Positions 7,425-18,984 are shown, counted from the first letter of the stretch. The stretch is 64,000 nt of DNA from Chaetoderma sp. LZ-2023a (GCA_034401795.1 CM067372.1:21138598-21202597); one strand, 5' to 3'. Notes: a model not told the origin generated them from the sequence alone. Numbers and translations: made by a program.

Positions 7425-10400
7425 GCCTCGGTTTTTAGCTCTGTCCACCCCGCCATGTAGGGCGCTGTAGAACCTCTGCCAAACGACCTCATTTGCCGAG
7501 GAGTTTGAAGAGATCTGCTAAGAGCGCTTTGCTCTTATCTACATCTCCCGAACGGCGGGCCTCCGTAACATTCTCCACGAACCACTTGAATGGGCGCTTG
7601 GCCTCATAGTCTATGGTGCGGTATACAGCAGTGATCTCCAGGTCATGGGTTATATACCACTTGAGTGTCAGTGCGTACAGCAGCCACTTCTTGCCAGAGA
7701 GGGCACCGACCAGCTTTTGGGTTTTGGGTCGCTTCCACCCTGTACACTCTAGATATGCCTGCATCTCAGAAGAGACAGCCTCTACTGGGATCTCACGGTT
7801 ATAGAAGAACGGTGGCATTTCCTCGAGCTTTGCGCACAGAGCCTTATGGACCTCTATATCCACCTCAGCAAATCCAAACCAGCGATCTGCTAGGAGCTCC
7901 TCCTTAAAGCTGACTACACCACGGCCACCGGACCAACGTGGTCTCCTTACCACAGGGCATCTCTGGCCATCGTTGACAGGTACAGACCATTTGCGTCGTA
8001 GCCGAGTAGACGTTGGCAGACACACTCACTCTGGTGGATGCATGTCACACCTGCCTCATGTTATCTGGTGAACACGATGCTGGGCCCTCCAGCAACCGCG
8101 TCCTTCAGCGTCTCGTAGGCCTCCTTGCCCAGAGAGTAGGGGCTAACATCCGGCATGTGCTGAGCGGTTCCACGTAGGAGGTACTGCAGTGACACACCTG
8201 GGAGAGACACCGCATCTTTGAGGATGTCTATTTTTCATTCTGTGTAGAACTCTCGCATCCACTCTAGGGCTTTGATGAATGGACTGACGTCCATGTTGTT
8301 GTAGTATCGCAGCCAGTCGGCGAATGTTCGCATTCCGTGCTCGCTGAATGTCTGGTTACATTGTTCCCACTCTGATCGCGTCAAGAGGTAGCCACCTTTC
8401 AGCTTAGATGTCCATGCTGAGTGGTCAGGAAGCCCTGGATAGTTGAGCTTCTCATGCGTGTCAAACCATTCATACGGGAACCAGCTCTTCTGCTGTGTAC
8501 ACCCGTAAGCTTTGACCCATACCTCGTAAGAGACTCCTGGGCCGAGGTAGTTCAGCACATCGAGAAACCATAGCTCAGGTGTTATGAGGAAATTGGTCTG
8601 ACTAGCCTTCTTGGCGACTTTCACTGTACCTATACTGTCAGTCAGCTCATCGACAAAGTACTTCTTGATGAGGTTCAGGTCATACCTCCCAGAGTTGAAC
8701 CCCCGTACATGCACTTGGTCACACCACTCGTTGATCAGTCGCTGCTGTCGCTTTGGGAGCTTGTTCAGGTCTGTCAGTATGTACTGTGCCCTAACCATTG
8801 ACCGGATTAGATATGCTCGCCGTTGGATCTCCAGCATGAACTCTCTGATCAGTTCTTTGATGTCAGGCTTGCTGAGGTGAATGGGCTCACTCATGGTACC
8901 CTCTCTAAAGAGCAGCCAACTGACACAGAGATAGGTATGTGTGTACTCTCGATCGTGAGAGTCTCTGTAGGATGAGTTTGAAACCATCCAGGAGTGCTTC
9001 GAAGTCGTAAACTATGAAGTGTGGGTATGGGACAGTCCGAACTCGTTTAGGGACGTTTGGACAGCGTTTTATACAGCACTCCCACTGTACCACAAGCATG
9101 CATCCAGACGCTCTCAGCTTCTCCTCTCTCAGGACTGTCTTGCGGTATCTTTGTTCAGCATCCTCACCTCGCTGGTGTTGTGGACACCCATGCCAGAGAC
9201 AGCCATGGAACTGGTAAACGGTGTTGGTGGTTGGATCATAAACATCTATGGGAGCACCCTCGATTCAACGCTCGCCACCGTGCCCACACTCTACATGGTG
9301 TATGTTTACGCCTCTGTTTCTAAGCTCATACACGATCCAATGAGCAGCCGCTGAACTGGATGGTTGGGGCGGATAGAAGGCTTTCTCATACGCAGACCGT
9401 GGCAGCTCAACCTTCTCGCCAGGACACACTATTGTTGTTTTTCCGCATGTACAGTGATCAGCGTGGCGTTGAAGATTGCATGTCTGTGTAAACCTCTGCT
9501 GACAGTGACTGCAGACTAGTGTATGTGCCAGCTTGGAGATGTTCTTGATGTAGAGGGCGTGGTGGTCCCACACTCCGATGGTCATGGTGTCACGGTAGTG
9601 AGCCGCTTGCCTGATCAAGTGCCAGGTGCCCTCTTCGGTTGGTTCATACACGTGAATCCCGATCTTGGCAAAGAACTCTACCTTGTCCAGCGAGCTCTTG
9701 CGGACATCAGGTACTGTCTTGCTGTAGAACTGTGTGGCAAGCTCTTGTGCAGCTGTACTTCTATCAGCTCTCGCTCATCGGTGGGCTGCTAGACTTCTCC
9801 AGAGACACATGTTGTCCCTATGGGTGTCGAGGGCAGTCAGACTCTTCTGTCATAGCCAGTTTGGGAGGGGGCGAGTCCCAAGCAGAGGTTGGCGGTCGAT
9901 GACAGGCCTGACCTCAACGTTGATTGATCGAACGAAAGCCCACTTGGTGTTGGGTCGATCGATATTGTCTGTGTCGAGGCGGGCTTGCTCTCTTGCAGCC
10001 ACCCAGTCCCGAGCTTCTCCTATCGTGTTCAGCAACGGGCTCCCTGGAGCATTCTTGTGGAGGAGCATCACCTTACCGTCTTCGATATGACGGATGCGAT
10101 AGGTATGGGTGTAGAGGAGGTAGAAGGCGTCCTGGACTGTCTGCTGGATCTTTTGCATGATCTGGCCTGTGAGGTCTCCTTCTAGACCTCTGAAGAATGT
10201 CCAGCATACTGACCGGCGTCCTCTATCCTCTGTCTCCCTTTCACCGAGACGGTGGTCGATAATGTGTTCGGCTTCTCGCCTCATGCTCCGGGCTAAGGGT
10301 TCAGAACTCGGCCCCCTCATGATTCGCTTAGCGATCCTGCATAGGGGAGGTAAGTTCTCCAGTGGATGGTTCACCATCCGCCTCGCTACAGTCTTGGCTC

Positions 10401-10653
10401 GCAAGCTAGCAGTCACCTCCTTGTCCAGCTTACGAAGCTCACCGAGGCGCTGCGCTTTCTTGTGGGGATTCAAAGGATCATCTTTGGTAAGGACTGGAAA
10501 CCTTCCTATCTTCATTGCTCGGGAGAGACGCTTCTGCGACTCCTTGGCACAGGCCTGTCTGAGCATCTGAAGCAGGTCGGCTTTCTTGGCCTTAGAGGCT
10601 ACTCTAAGGCCGAATTGCTTTGCAACCTCGCGAAGCTGTGCAACAGTAATCAT
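7335..10653 (-). pseudogene. Protein-primed family B DNA polymerase (Polinton PolB) with N-terminal SAP-like segment, broken and internally deleted
   Basis: The gene starts at ATG 10653. Residues 1-35 look like a SAP-type DNA-binding helix pair (ITVAQLREVAKQFGLRVASK). Then follow a CLWRSLAAHR block (about 9780-9815), a Cys/His finger (VCSHCQQRFTQ, about 9450-9515) and FHGCLWHGCP (about 9190-9225). Next are exonuclease motifs I (IVYDFEAL, about 8994-9018), II (GFNSGRYDLN, near 8690) and III (YYNNMDVSPF, near 8290), polymerase motif A (GYDANGLYLSTM, about 7970-8005) and a palm block ending LLADLFKLLG at 7492. In-frame stops are at 9850, 9775, 9265, 8235, 8061 and 7947; frame changes lie at about 8890-8995 and 7920-7945. 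After KLLG the sequence jumps directly to the usual C-terminal block (NRGLRMCNKGMVAYEQ), ending at TAG 7335, so the segment with the rest of motif B and motif C is deleted. Confidence 0.9.
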
Positions 10654-10749
10654 GGTGTATATCACTGTGGATGCTATAGACCCTATTATGTGTGGTTGAT
10701 CACAAGGCGATATGGGTGGTCCGTCGATGTGATAATGGATGCTTGTCTC

Positions 10750-11260
10750 TAAATGGGCGTCAGATGTGTGACGGGTACGGGCTGTCCCCGGGTATGGGAA
10801 GTTGGCTCTAAATGGGCGGCAGATGTGTGATAGGTATGGGCTGTCCCAGCTAGGCTGGGTATGGGACGACCATGCGTTCCAAGCATGCCCCCTGGATAGG
10901 ATAGTATGTGTGTATAAATCCCTATGAGAGAGGTATGGCTAAGCCATAAGAACACGTAGCACGCATGCGCACGCATCCCTGGCAACACGTATCAGTATTG
11001 TGAGAGTGTATGCTTGTATTGTACAGAGTTGGTACTGGGGATTAAATCACTTCATTGTCGTGGTACTGATCAGGATCGGAATGAAGCGAGAATTTCAAAA
11101 CTGTTTACCATTTTAAAATCGAACCAGAAATTGCCGAGTTATCCACAAATTCTAATAGTGAGATTTGAAACTGTGATTTTGAGAGCGGTATGGCTAAGCC
11201 GTAAGAATGCATAGCACGCATGCGCACGCGTCCCTGGAAACACGTGTCAGTATTGTATTA
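10750..11260. repeat. Element-end region with a 75-bp direct repeat
   Basis: A 75-bp segment starting GAGAGAGGTATGGCTAAGCC at 10924 and running to about 11002 recurs at 11180-11257 with about a dozen differences. Both contain AGCACGCATGCGCACGC and CAGTATTGT. A shorter duplication (AAATGGGCG...GGGCTGTCCC) occurs at 10752 and 10812. These may be remnants of the right end of the Polinton. No inverted counterpart was found at its left end. Confidence 0.7.
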
Positions 11261-13975
11261 ACAAGTGTTATCTTACCAGCCCCGTGGGCTATCAGCGATC
11301 ACGTAACGAGAAACAAGTGTTATCTTACCAGCCCCGTGGGCTATCAGCGATCACGTAACATGACACAAGTGTTACCTTACCAGCCCCATGGTCTATCAGC
11401 GATCATGTAACACGACACATGTGTTGCCTTACAAGTTCCTTGGTCTATCAGAGATCGTGTAATAAGACACAAGTGTTACCTTACCAGCCCCGTGGTCTAT
11501 CACCGATCACACAACAAGACACAGGTGTTACCTTACCAGCTCCGTGGCCTATAAGCGATCACATAACAAGACACACGTGTTACCTTACCAGCCCTGTGGC
11601 CTATCAGCGATCACGTAACGAGAAACAAGTGTTATCTTACCAGCCCCGTGGGCTATCAGCGATCACGTAACATGACACAAGTGTTACCTTACCAGCCCCA
11701 TGGTCTATCAGCGATCATGTAACACGACACATGTGTTGCCTTACAAGTTCCTTGGTCTATCAGAGATCGTGTAATAAGACACAAGTGTTACCTTACCAGC
11801 CCCGTGGTCTATCACCGATCACACAACAAGACACAGGTGTTACCTTACCAGCTCCGTGGCCTATAAGCGATCACATAACAAGACACAAGTGTTACCTTAC
11901 CAGCCCTGTGGTCTATCACCGATCACGTAACAAGACACAAGTGTTACCTTACCAGCCCGTGGTCTATCACCGATCACATAGCAAGACACAAGTGTTACAT
12001 TACTTTACAGCCCCTTAGTCTATCACCGATCAAGTAACACGACATACGTGTTACGTTACCAGCCCCGTGGAATATCAGCGATCACGTAACAAGACACAAG
12101 TGTTACCTTACCAGCCCCGTAGTCTATCAGAGATCACGAAAAATGACATACGTGTTAACTTACCAGCCCTGTGGTCTATCACCGATCACGTAACAAGACA
12201 CAAGTGTTACCTTACCAGCCCCGTGGTCTATCACCGATCAAGTAACACGACATACGTGCTACGTTACCAGCCCCGTGGAATATCAGCGATCATGTAACAA
12301 GACACAAGTGTTACCTTACCAGCCCGTAGTCTATCACAGATCACGAAAAATGACATACGTGTTAACTTACCAGCCCTGTGGTCTATCACCAATCACGTAA
12401 CAAGACACAAGTGTTATCTTACCAGCCCCATGGCCTATCAGCGATCATGTAACAAGGCACAAGTGTTACCTTACCAGCCCCATGGTCTATCACCAATCAC
12501 GTAACAAGGCACACGTGTTATATTACCAGCCCCGCGGTCTATCACAGATCATGTAACATGACACACGTGTTACCTTACCAGCCCTGTGGTCTATCACCAA
12601 CCACGTAACAAGGCACAAGTGTTATATTACCAGCCCCGTGGTCTATCACAGATCACGTAACATGACACACTTGTTACCTTACCAGCCCTGTGGTCTATCA
12701 CTGATCATGTAACAAGACACAAGTGTTACCTTACCAGCCCCGTGCTCTATCAGCGATCACATAACATGACACACATGTTACCTTAAAAGCCCCATGGTCT
12801 ATCACCGATCACGTAACACAATACACGTGTTACCTTACCAGCTCCGTGGTCTATCACCGATCATGTAACAAGACACAAGTGTTACCTTACCACCCCGTGG
12901 TCTATAAGCGATCACATAACAAGACACAAAAGTTACCCTACCGCCCCGTGGTCTATCAGCGATCACGTAACACGACACATGTGTTATCTTATAAGCCGGT
13001 GGTCTATCACTGATCACGCAAAACGACACACATGTTACCTTACCAGCCCCGTGGTCTCTCAGTGATCACGTAACAAGACACAAGTGTTACCTTACCAGCC
13101 CGTGGTCTATAAGCGATCACGTAGCAAGACACTAGTGTTACCTTACCAGCCCGTGGCCTATAAGCGATCACGTAACAAGACACAAGTGTTACTGTACAAG
13201 CCCCGTGGTCTATCAGCGATCACGTAACAAGACACAAGTGTTACCTTACCAGCCCCGTGGTCTATCACCGATCACGTAACATGACACAAGTGTTACCTTA
13301 CCAGCCCCGTGGTCTATCACCGATCACATAACAAGACACAAGTGTTACCTTACCAGCCCCGTGATCTATCACCGATCACGTAACAAAACACACGTGTTAC
13401 CTTACCAGCCCTGTGGTCTATCATCGATCACGTAACAAGACACAAAAGTTACCTTAGCAGCCCAGCGGGCTATCACCGATCACGTAATACGACACACACG
13501 TTACCTTACCAGCCCCGTGGTCTATCAGCGATCACGTAACAAGACACAGGTGTTACCTTACCAGCCTTGTGGTCTATCACCGATCACGTAACAAGACCCA
13601 AGTGTTACCTTACCAGCCCCGTGGCCTATAAGCTATCACGTAAGAAGACACAAATGTTACCTTACCAGCCCCGTGGTCTATTAGCGATCACGTAACAAGA
13701 CACAAGTGTTACCTTACCAGCCCCGTGGTCTATCACCGATCACGTAACACGACATACGTGTTACCTTACTAGCCCCATGGTCTATCAGCGATCACGTAAC
13801 ATGACACACGTGTTACCTTACCATCCCCATAGTCTGTGACCGATCACGTAGCACGACACAAGTGTTACCTTACCAGCCCCGTGGTCTATCACCGATCACG
13901 TAACACGACACACGTGTTACCTTATAAGCCCTGTGGGCTATCACCGATCACGTAACAAGACACAAGTGTTACATT
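11258..13975. repeat. 52-bp minisatellite, about 52 copies
   Basis: The unit is about 52 bp, with core blocks GTGTTACCTTACCAGCCCCG, TGGTCTATCACCGATCACG and TAACAAGACACAA. It runs without a break for 2.7 kb. Copies differ by substitutions and 1-2 bp indels, with transversions between CACC and CAGC types. The block 11284-11600 is copied almost exactly at 11600-11880, showing multi-unit duplication. TGTTAC and GTAACA within each unit are complementary. No gene lies in it. Confidence 0.95.
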
Positions 13976-14190
13976 GACCCGATATTGGCGAAAATCTTGG
14001 TATTGTGCATTTCTAAATGCAAATCTAGATTTGTATCAAGATGACAATGACCTTGACCTCAGAAGTCTGAATGTCGTAATTTCTTTGTGATGCCCCGACT
14101 GGTTGAGGTAACCGAATGACCATGCTTAGTCCCAATAATTTAATAAATTCTAAAATAAAGGCAAAACGGGCTAAGCAGAAGAATCTACCT
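13976..14190. repeat. Dispersed repeat family A, copy 1
   Basis: The segment GGCGAAAATCTTGGTATTGT through GACTGGTTGAGGTAACCGAA and ACCATGCTTA to the AAGCAGAAGA block matches 25606-25812 throughout, with scattered changes. It contains TGACCTTGACC. It begins directly at the end of the minisatellite. Confidence 0.8.
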
Positions 14191-14394
14191 GATCATGACC
14201 TCAATACTTTAGTGGATTCATCCAGTTTGAAATAACACTAGCTATTGACAAATACGAATACACAGGTACTTCTACTAGCCATAACGACTGATTTATGATT
14301 ATAAAGTAGTTCTTTCATCCCGACACACAATATTTAGGGGTGCATACTCGCGGCGGAGTGCTTGGAGATAAAATTGTTTTATACTCCTGGAGAC

Positions 14395-14545
14395 TTAACC
14401 TTTTCATGACGAAACCGGCCCAAACCGGTCGCTGCAGTGGTCTTGAGGTTTTTCCACTGAAATGACTATCTCGGTAACCGAGTCAGCCATTGCAGTGGTG
14501 AATTTTCGGAAATTTTCTTCTCTTGGCCCGTAAATGAACATTCAA
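14395..14545. mobile_element. piggyBac-type hairpin MITE, copy 1 (partial)
   Basis: It starts with TTAACC and shares the order CGGC...GCAGTGGTCTTGAG, then an inverted repeat around ACTGAAATGACT/AGTCAGCCATTGCAGT and CTTCTCTTGG with the better-preserved copy at 19713-19951. The right end is not clear. Confidence 0.55.
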
Positions 14546-15574
14546 TAAAGGCACTGGGTGATCAATAGCAGTCTGACTGAACACCATACGCACAAACTGA
14601 GGACACAAAGCTAAGGGTATATATTTGCCTTTGGGTGTACGGAATTGGTGAGAATTTACAGTAATAAAAAACAAACATTAGAATAGACTGTGATGTGGGC
14701 CCAGGTCTATGCGAAGATGGAAGCGCGAAACTCACGGTAAAAAATACAAACATCTAACAAATTATACAAAATCCACCTATAATAATTACTTGAGGTGTGA
14801 CGCATCATTTCATCTACAATGTATCAGAGCCACCTAACTCGTGGACTTCAATTATAAAAATATGTCATAATAATGGTGGTTTAATAATAACAATGAAACT
14901 GGATTGACACAGACACCCACGATCAGCAAAACGTTACCAATTTGAGGATATTCAAACGACTAATATTGAGACATATATCTTTACATAATGAAACGCACAC
15001 ACCTACAACACGCTGTATGAAAGGCATGCACAGATGACAGATAACCCGACATAACGCATGCATGAATGAACTTACTTGGGCGATGTGTGTAATCGGGAGA
15101 TACTATAGCCTAACGTTCGGATATGTTATCAGGGTAAGCGGAGTACCTCGATAACACATCCGAATGATCGAGATTATAATCGGATAACGGCATCACGTGG
15201 TACGCATTCTATTCGATTACTCCTGCTTCAAGCGAGAGTAAAAATGTGCGCGTGCGTAGATAGATAACCCAACCACGCGATGCTCTCGATAGGAGCACCT
15301 CGATGACGAAATCGAATTCAATCTAGGAAAACAACACCACATGATTAGCATAATAATGTAACATGCTACCTGGAATTTTAAACTGCAGAAAGTAACATAA
15401 TAATTTGGACGTTAATGCTTAAACACACAGAAAGCGAATCCTTCACGATAATAACAAACACAGAGATTAAAGCTGGAAAGTTACTTTTAATCATTGGCAA
15501 TTTAACAAAATTAATAATAATTATGACAATTCTGAATACCCCCGAATAGAGGTGTGACAAATCTTGACATATAC
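14546..15574. other. Non-coding stretch, one small hairpin
   Basis: I see no supported gene. An imperfect inverted repeat with 15-bp arms lies at 15116-15130 and 15150-15164 (TTCGGATATGTTATC against its complement, one mismatch). Confidence 0.6.
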
Positions 15575-15676
15575 CAAGTTCGAACTGACCGTGAACTTTG
15601 ACCTCATGAACTTAATATCATTGTTCTCCATCCCATTGATATAGGGAAGCAGGTCTCCAAGCTTTGTCCCAATAGG
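15575..15676. repeat. Dispersed repeat family B, copy 1
   Basis: TTTGACCTCATGAACTTAAT through CAATAGGGTGAA matches 18999-19085 (TTTGACCTCATGACTTCAAT ... CAATAGGGTGAAA). The adjoining LINE begins within or directly after this copy. Confidence 0.75.
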
Positions 15677-16675
15677 GTGAACAAATCTATCACCGACAAT
15701 ATTGAGAATGTTCGCGACTTAAACCCAAACAAAAATCTTGTCTTACTCGGCGATATTAACGAGGATCTTCTCAATCCATCTAAGCATCATCTACGTGACA
15801 TCATATCTACGTTTGGCTTCCACCGGTTAATACAAGAACCAACCCGACCCATTTCAAATACATTACCGGATCCAATTATTATCAGCTGTGCCAGAATAGT
15901 AAAAGGGAGTGGAGTACTTGCGCCATTTTGTAGTGATCATACTCCAGTATATTTGGTTTTATTATCCCCCATACCTAAACGTAAAACATACACTCGCCAT
16001 ATATGGGACTATGCGAAAGCTGATTGGGATTTATTCAGGGATCACTTAACTAACGCACCCTGGAACAACATCTCCTATGTTAATGGCGTCGACATTTGGT
16101 GTCAGACAATCACTACAAACATTATCGCCGCTGCTAGTATTAGTATCCCAAATAAAACTAAAACTATAAACCCAAACGTTAAAGCCTGGATGTCTAGCAA
16201 AATAAAGCACGCAATGAGAGTCATGGAAAAATTGTTCAATAAATCAAGAAAAACTAACCGAGAGCAAGACGTGGCCAACTTTAAAAAACAGAAAAACCTC
16301 ATCAATACATTAGTCCGAACAGCGAAAGAAAACTTCAGGAATAGATTAGCTGAAAAAATAAGGCATGGACGTACACGCTCTAAAGAGTGATGGAAAATAT
16401 GCAAGACTTTCCTATGTGATACCAACTCTAACTTTAGCGAAATGCCGCCTCTGAAGCGCGATGATGGCTCATTCTCTTATGACTCTTCAGAAAAGGCAAG
16501 CCTCCTTAACCGGTTCTTCTCTAGCATCGCCAATATTGACGATGCTAATGCCAACGTACCTCCTCTATCTATGTATACGACAATACTCTCCACTCCATTA
16601 CAATATCAAACACTGACATCTCCGATGTACTGTCCAATCTGGACACGTCTAAAGCTGTTGGTCTGGATAAATTAA
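15677..16675 (+). pseudogene. LINE ORF2 5' part: endonuclease C-terminal half and linker
   Basis: The frame opens at 15677. LVLLGDINEDLL (about 15738) is the GDxN block of the endonuclease, and CSDHTPVYLVL (about 15940) holds the conserved SDH. A linker rich in Lys/Arg follows. A TGA at 16388-16390 falls in the usual K-x-W-W position, so it is probably a Trp codon changed to a stop. The same frame then continues to 16675, though family-like sequence moves into another frame from about 16590. The element is therefore broken by one stop and one frameshift before the reverse transcriptase. Confidence 0.8.
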
Positions 16676-18432
16676 GACCGAAACTCTTATTCGAGAGCCA
16701 ACAAGTAATGGTCCCAATATTAGCGCAGTTCTTTGATTACTCACTTTCTAGTGCGCAGTTCCCCACTTCTTGGAAAATCGCTAATGTAACCCCTATATTC
16801 AAGAAAGGAGACAAGAGCTTATGTTCAAATTATCGACCAATATCACTGTTGAGTTGTCTTAGTAAAGTTATGGAGAGAACCGTTTTTAAACATACCTATA
16901 ACTATATTAAACACGATATCACTCTATATCAGTCTGGCTTTCTTCCATCACATTCTACAGTAAATCAACTGCTTGATATCTACACTGATATTACTCAAGC
17001 CCTTGACGATCAAAAGGAAATAATCTTTCTATTCTTCAATATATCTAAAGCCTTTGATCGAGTATGGCATTGCGGCCTCCTACAGAAACTTAGGAATTTT
17101 GGTATCTGTGGAAATCTACTTGCATGGTTAGAAAATTATCTTGGAAACCGATACCAGCGAGTAGTTATAAACGGCAATGAGTTCACCCTACTTCGTTTAC
17201 ATGCTGGAGTGCCACAAGGCTCTGTGCTTGGTCCTTTGTTATTCTTAGTTTTTATTAATGACATGCCCAGCGATATAATTCACAATATTAGACTTTTTGC
17301 TGATGACACGTGCCTATATGTAATGTCAGATGATCTAAAAGAACACACTGCCACACTTGATTACGATCTACTGACCATGACGCATTTGGCAAACATGTGG
17401 CTCGTCGAGTTTAATGCCTCGAAAACTATATCTCTATTTTTTTCTTTGCGCAACGAGCCCACATCATTTTCAATCAACTTCAAAGATTCTGAAATTCTAC
17501 CATCAGCTGATCATAATCACCTCGGCATTACCTTTAATAACAAAGGGAATTGGCGTAACCATGTGAGTAATCTCATAGCAAACGCTCAACACAAACTCTC
17601 CTTACTTAAATGTCTAAAATATATTCTAGACTGTAAATGTCTCGAGATCATGTACACAACATTTATTAGACCATCATTAGAATATGCAGATGTTGTGTGG
17701 GATAATATTCCACAATATCTTGTAACTCGGTTAGAGGACATCCAAAAAGATGCTCTCAGAACGGTATGTGAAATGACACGTAGTGCGAGCACTGAAGACC
17801 TGTACTTAGAAATAGGCATCAAAACCCTGCCAAGTAGATGTGAATTTCATAGATTATCTATGCTATTTAAAATTATTAACGGGATGACCTGTGAGGTTCT
17901 GATCAACCATCTTCCCACACTATCCCAAGCACGAAATCCTTACAATATCCGTTATCCAAATTTACTCAATCCTTTCCGCTGCCGTACTGAGCTCTTCTAT
18001 GGATCCTTTTTCCCAGCAACCGTCCGCGCCTGGAATATACTTCCTGGACTGGTGAGAGATTCTGTCACTCTTCTAGAATTTAAAAGCAAACTCAAGGCTA
18101 TGTCACCAATACGACAACCCCCTGAGTGGTATTACGTAGGCCCGAGGTTTGCCAACATAATGATATGCAGGCTCCGAAACGGTTGTAGTTCTTTAAACCG
18201 ACATCTATTTGACAACTTTCTGTCAGAATCTGCCAGTTGTTCTTGTAGGCACAATGGTGAATCTACAAACCACTACCTCTTACATTGTGCCCTTTTTAAC
18301 GAGCAAAGAGTCGTTTTCCAAAATCAGCTTGCCTTGAACGATATTTCTCTTGCTAATCTTACTGTCAACCAGCTTCTATACGGCACTGCCAACTTGGAAA
18401 TGAACAAACTGATCTGTAATACGGTATGTTAA
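16600..18432 (+). pseudogene. LINE reverse transcriptase with catalytic Asp-to-Asn change
   Basis: The frame holds the RT in order: SKAVGLDKL (about 16650), NYRPISLLSCLSKVMER (about 16830), SGFLPSHST, motif A region, GVPQGSVLGPLLF (motif B, about 17210) and FADDT (motif C, about 17298). The C-terminal part has a C-x-C...H-x-x-L-L-H-C cysteine/histidine cluster (CSCRHNGESTNHYLLHC, about 18240). The RT copies element RNA into DNA at a nicked target. From ATG 16708 it is open for 574 codons without a stop, yet motif A reads FFNISKAFDRVWH: the catalytic Asp expected before ISKAFD is Asn, so the enzyme should be inactive. The RT is otherwise the best-preserved frame in the window. Confidence 0.85.
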
Positions 18433-18579
18433 TATATAATTAACACCAACCGCTTTCAGTAGCTTCCCGTTCGCGAACTTAAAGTTTAATGGGTAAAAGG
18501 ACAGCAGCCCAACACGTACAGGTCGGGGCGAAGGCAGCACCTAGAACTCACCACTGCTATTCTTCCATTTGATCTTATT

Positions 18580-18622
18580 CCGCGCTCTCTCTATCTCTTA
18601 CCCTCTCTCCCCTCCTTTCTCC

Positions 18623-18683
<61 letters not shown>

Positions 18684-18715
18684 TCTCTCTCTCTCTCTCT
18701 CGGTCTTTCTTCCTA
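18580..18715. repeat. (CT)n microsatellite
   Basis: A nearly pure CT run interrupted by a few other bases. Confidence 0.95.
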
Positions 18716-18984
18716 CTCTCTCCCACCTCATGCTCAACATCCACACATCTATGCACACTAGTAGACTACAATTAATTAAACTATTATGATTACCCACCAT
18801 TTTGTTGTAAAAAAGTTTGGTATAAGCTGTATGTGTATGGGATACATGGGCATAAGACTCTAAGTCTTATCGTGCTTCCATCTGAGCAAAAATAAATCAC
18901 GTTTAAACCAAATCCTGAGATATAAGACAATATGTTGAGCTAAACCAAAACTTAACTGTAAAGATAGAGTTTTATACCAAGGTT

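Larger units (their letters stand above)
1333..10760. mobile_element. Decayed, internally deleted Polinton/Maverick (adintovirus-like) element
   Basis: Three hallmark genes of Polintons sit together: a protein-primed family B DNA polymerase (minus, 10653-7335), the N-terminal part of a retroviral-type integrase (plus, 7101 to about 7362) and an A32-like packaging ATPase (plus, 3401-4041). They are surrounded by small genes on both strands in a tightly packed, partly overlapping arrangement typical of these virus-like elements. The whole block looks clearly more GC-rich than the flanks. I found no convincing long terminal inverted repeats or 6-bp target duplication, so the borders are approximate: the left end abuts a LINE fragment, the right end a repeated 75-bp segment and a minisatellite. 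Every recognisable gene carries stops, frameshifts or deletions, so this is a dead copy. Confidence 0.85.
15677..18560 (+). mobile_element. 5'-truncated LINE (jockey/CR1-like superfamily) with endonuclease and reverse transcriptase
   Basis: One element copy holds the C-terminal half of the endonuclease, the full reverse transcriptase, a C-terminal Cys-rich region and a short 3' UTR, in the right order on one strand. It lacks its 5' part, as is typical for LINEs after incomplete target-primed reverse transcription. The insertion lies in a family B repeat. The 3' part after the stop at 18432 runs to about 18560 before a CT run. Confidence 0.85.

Noticed and set aside
11258..13975. Regular repeats resembling a CRISPR array
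   Set aside because: The units are directly adjacent without unique spacers and the DNA is eukaryotic; it is a minisatellite.
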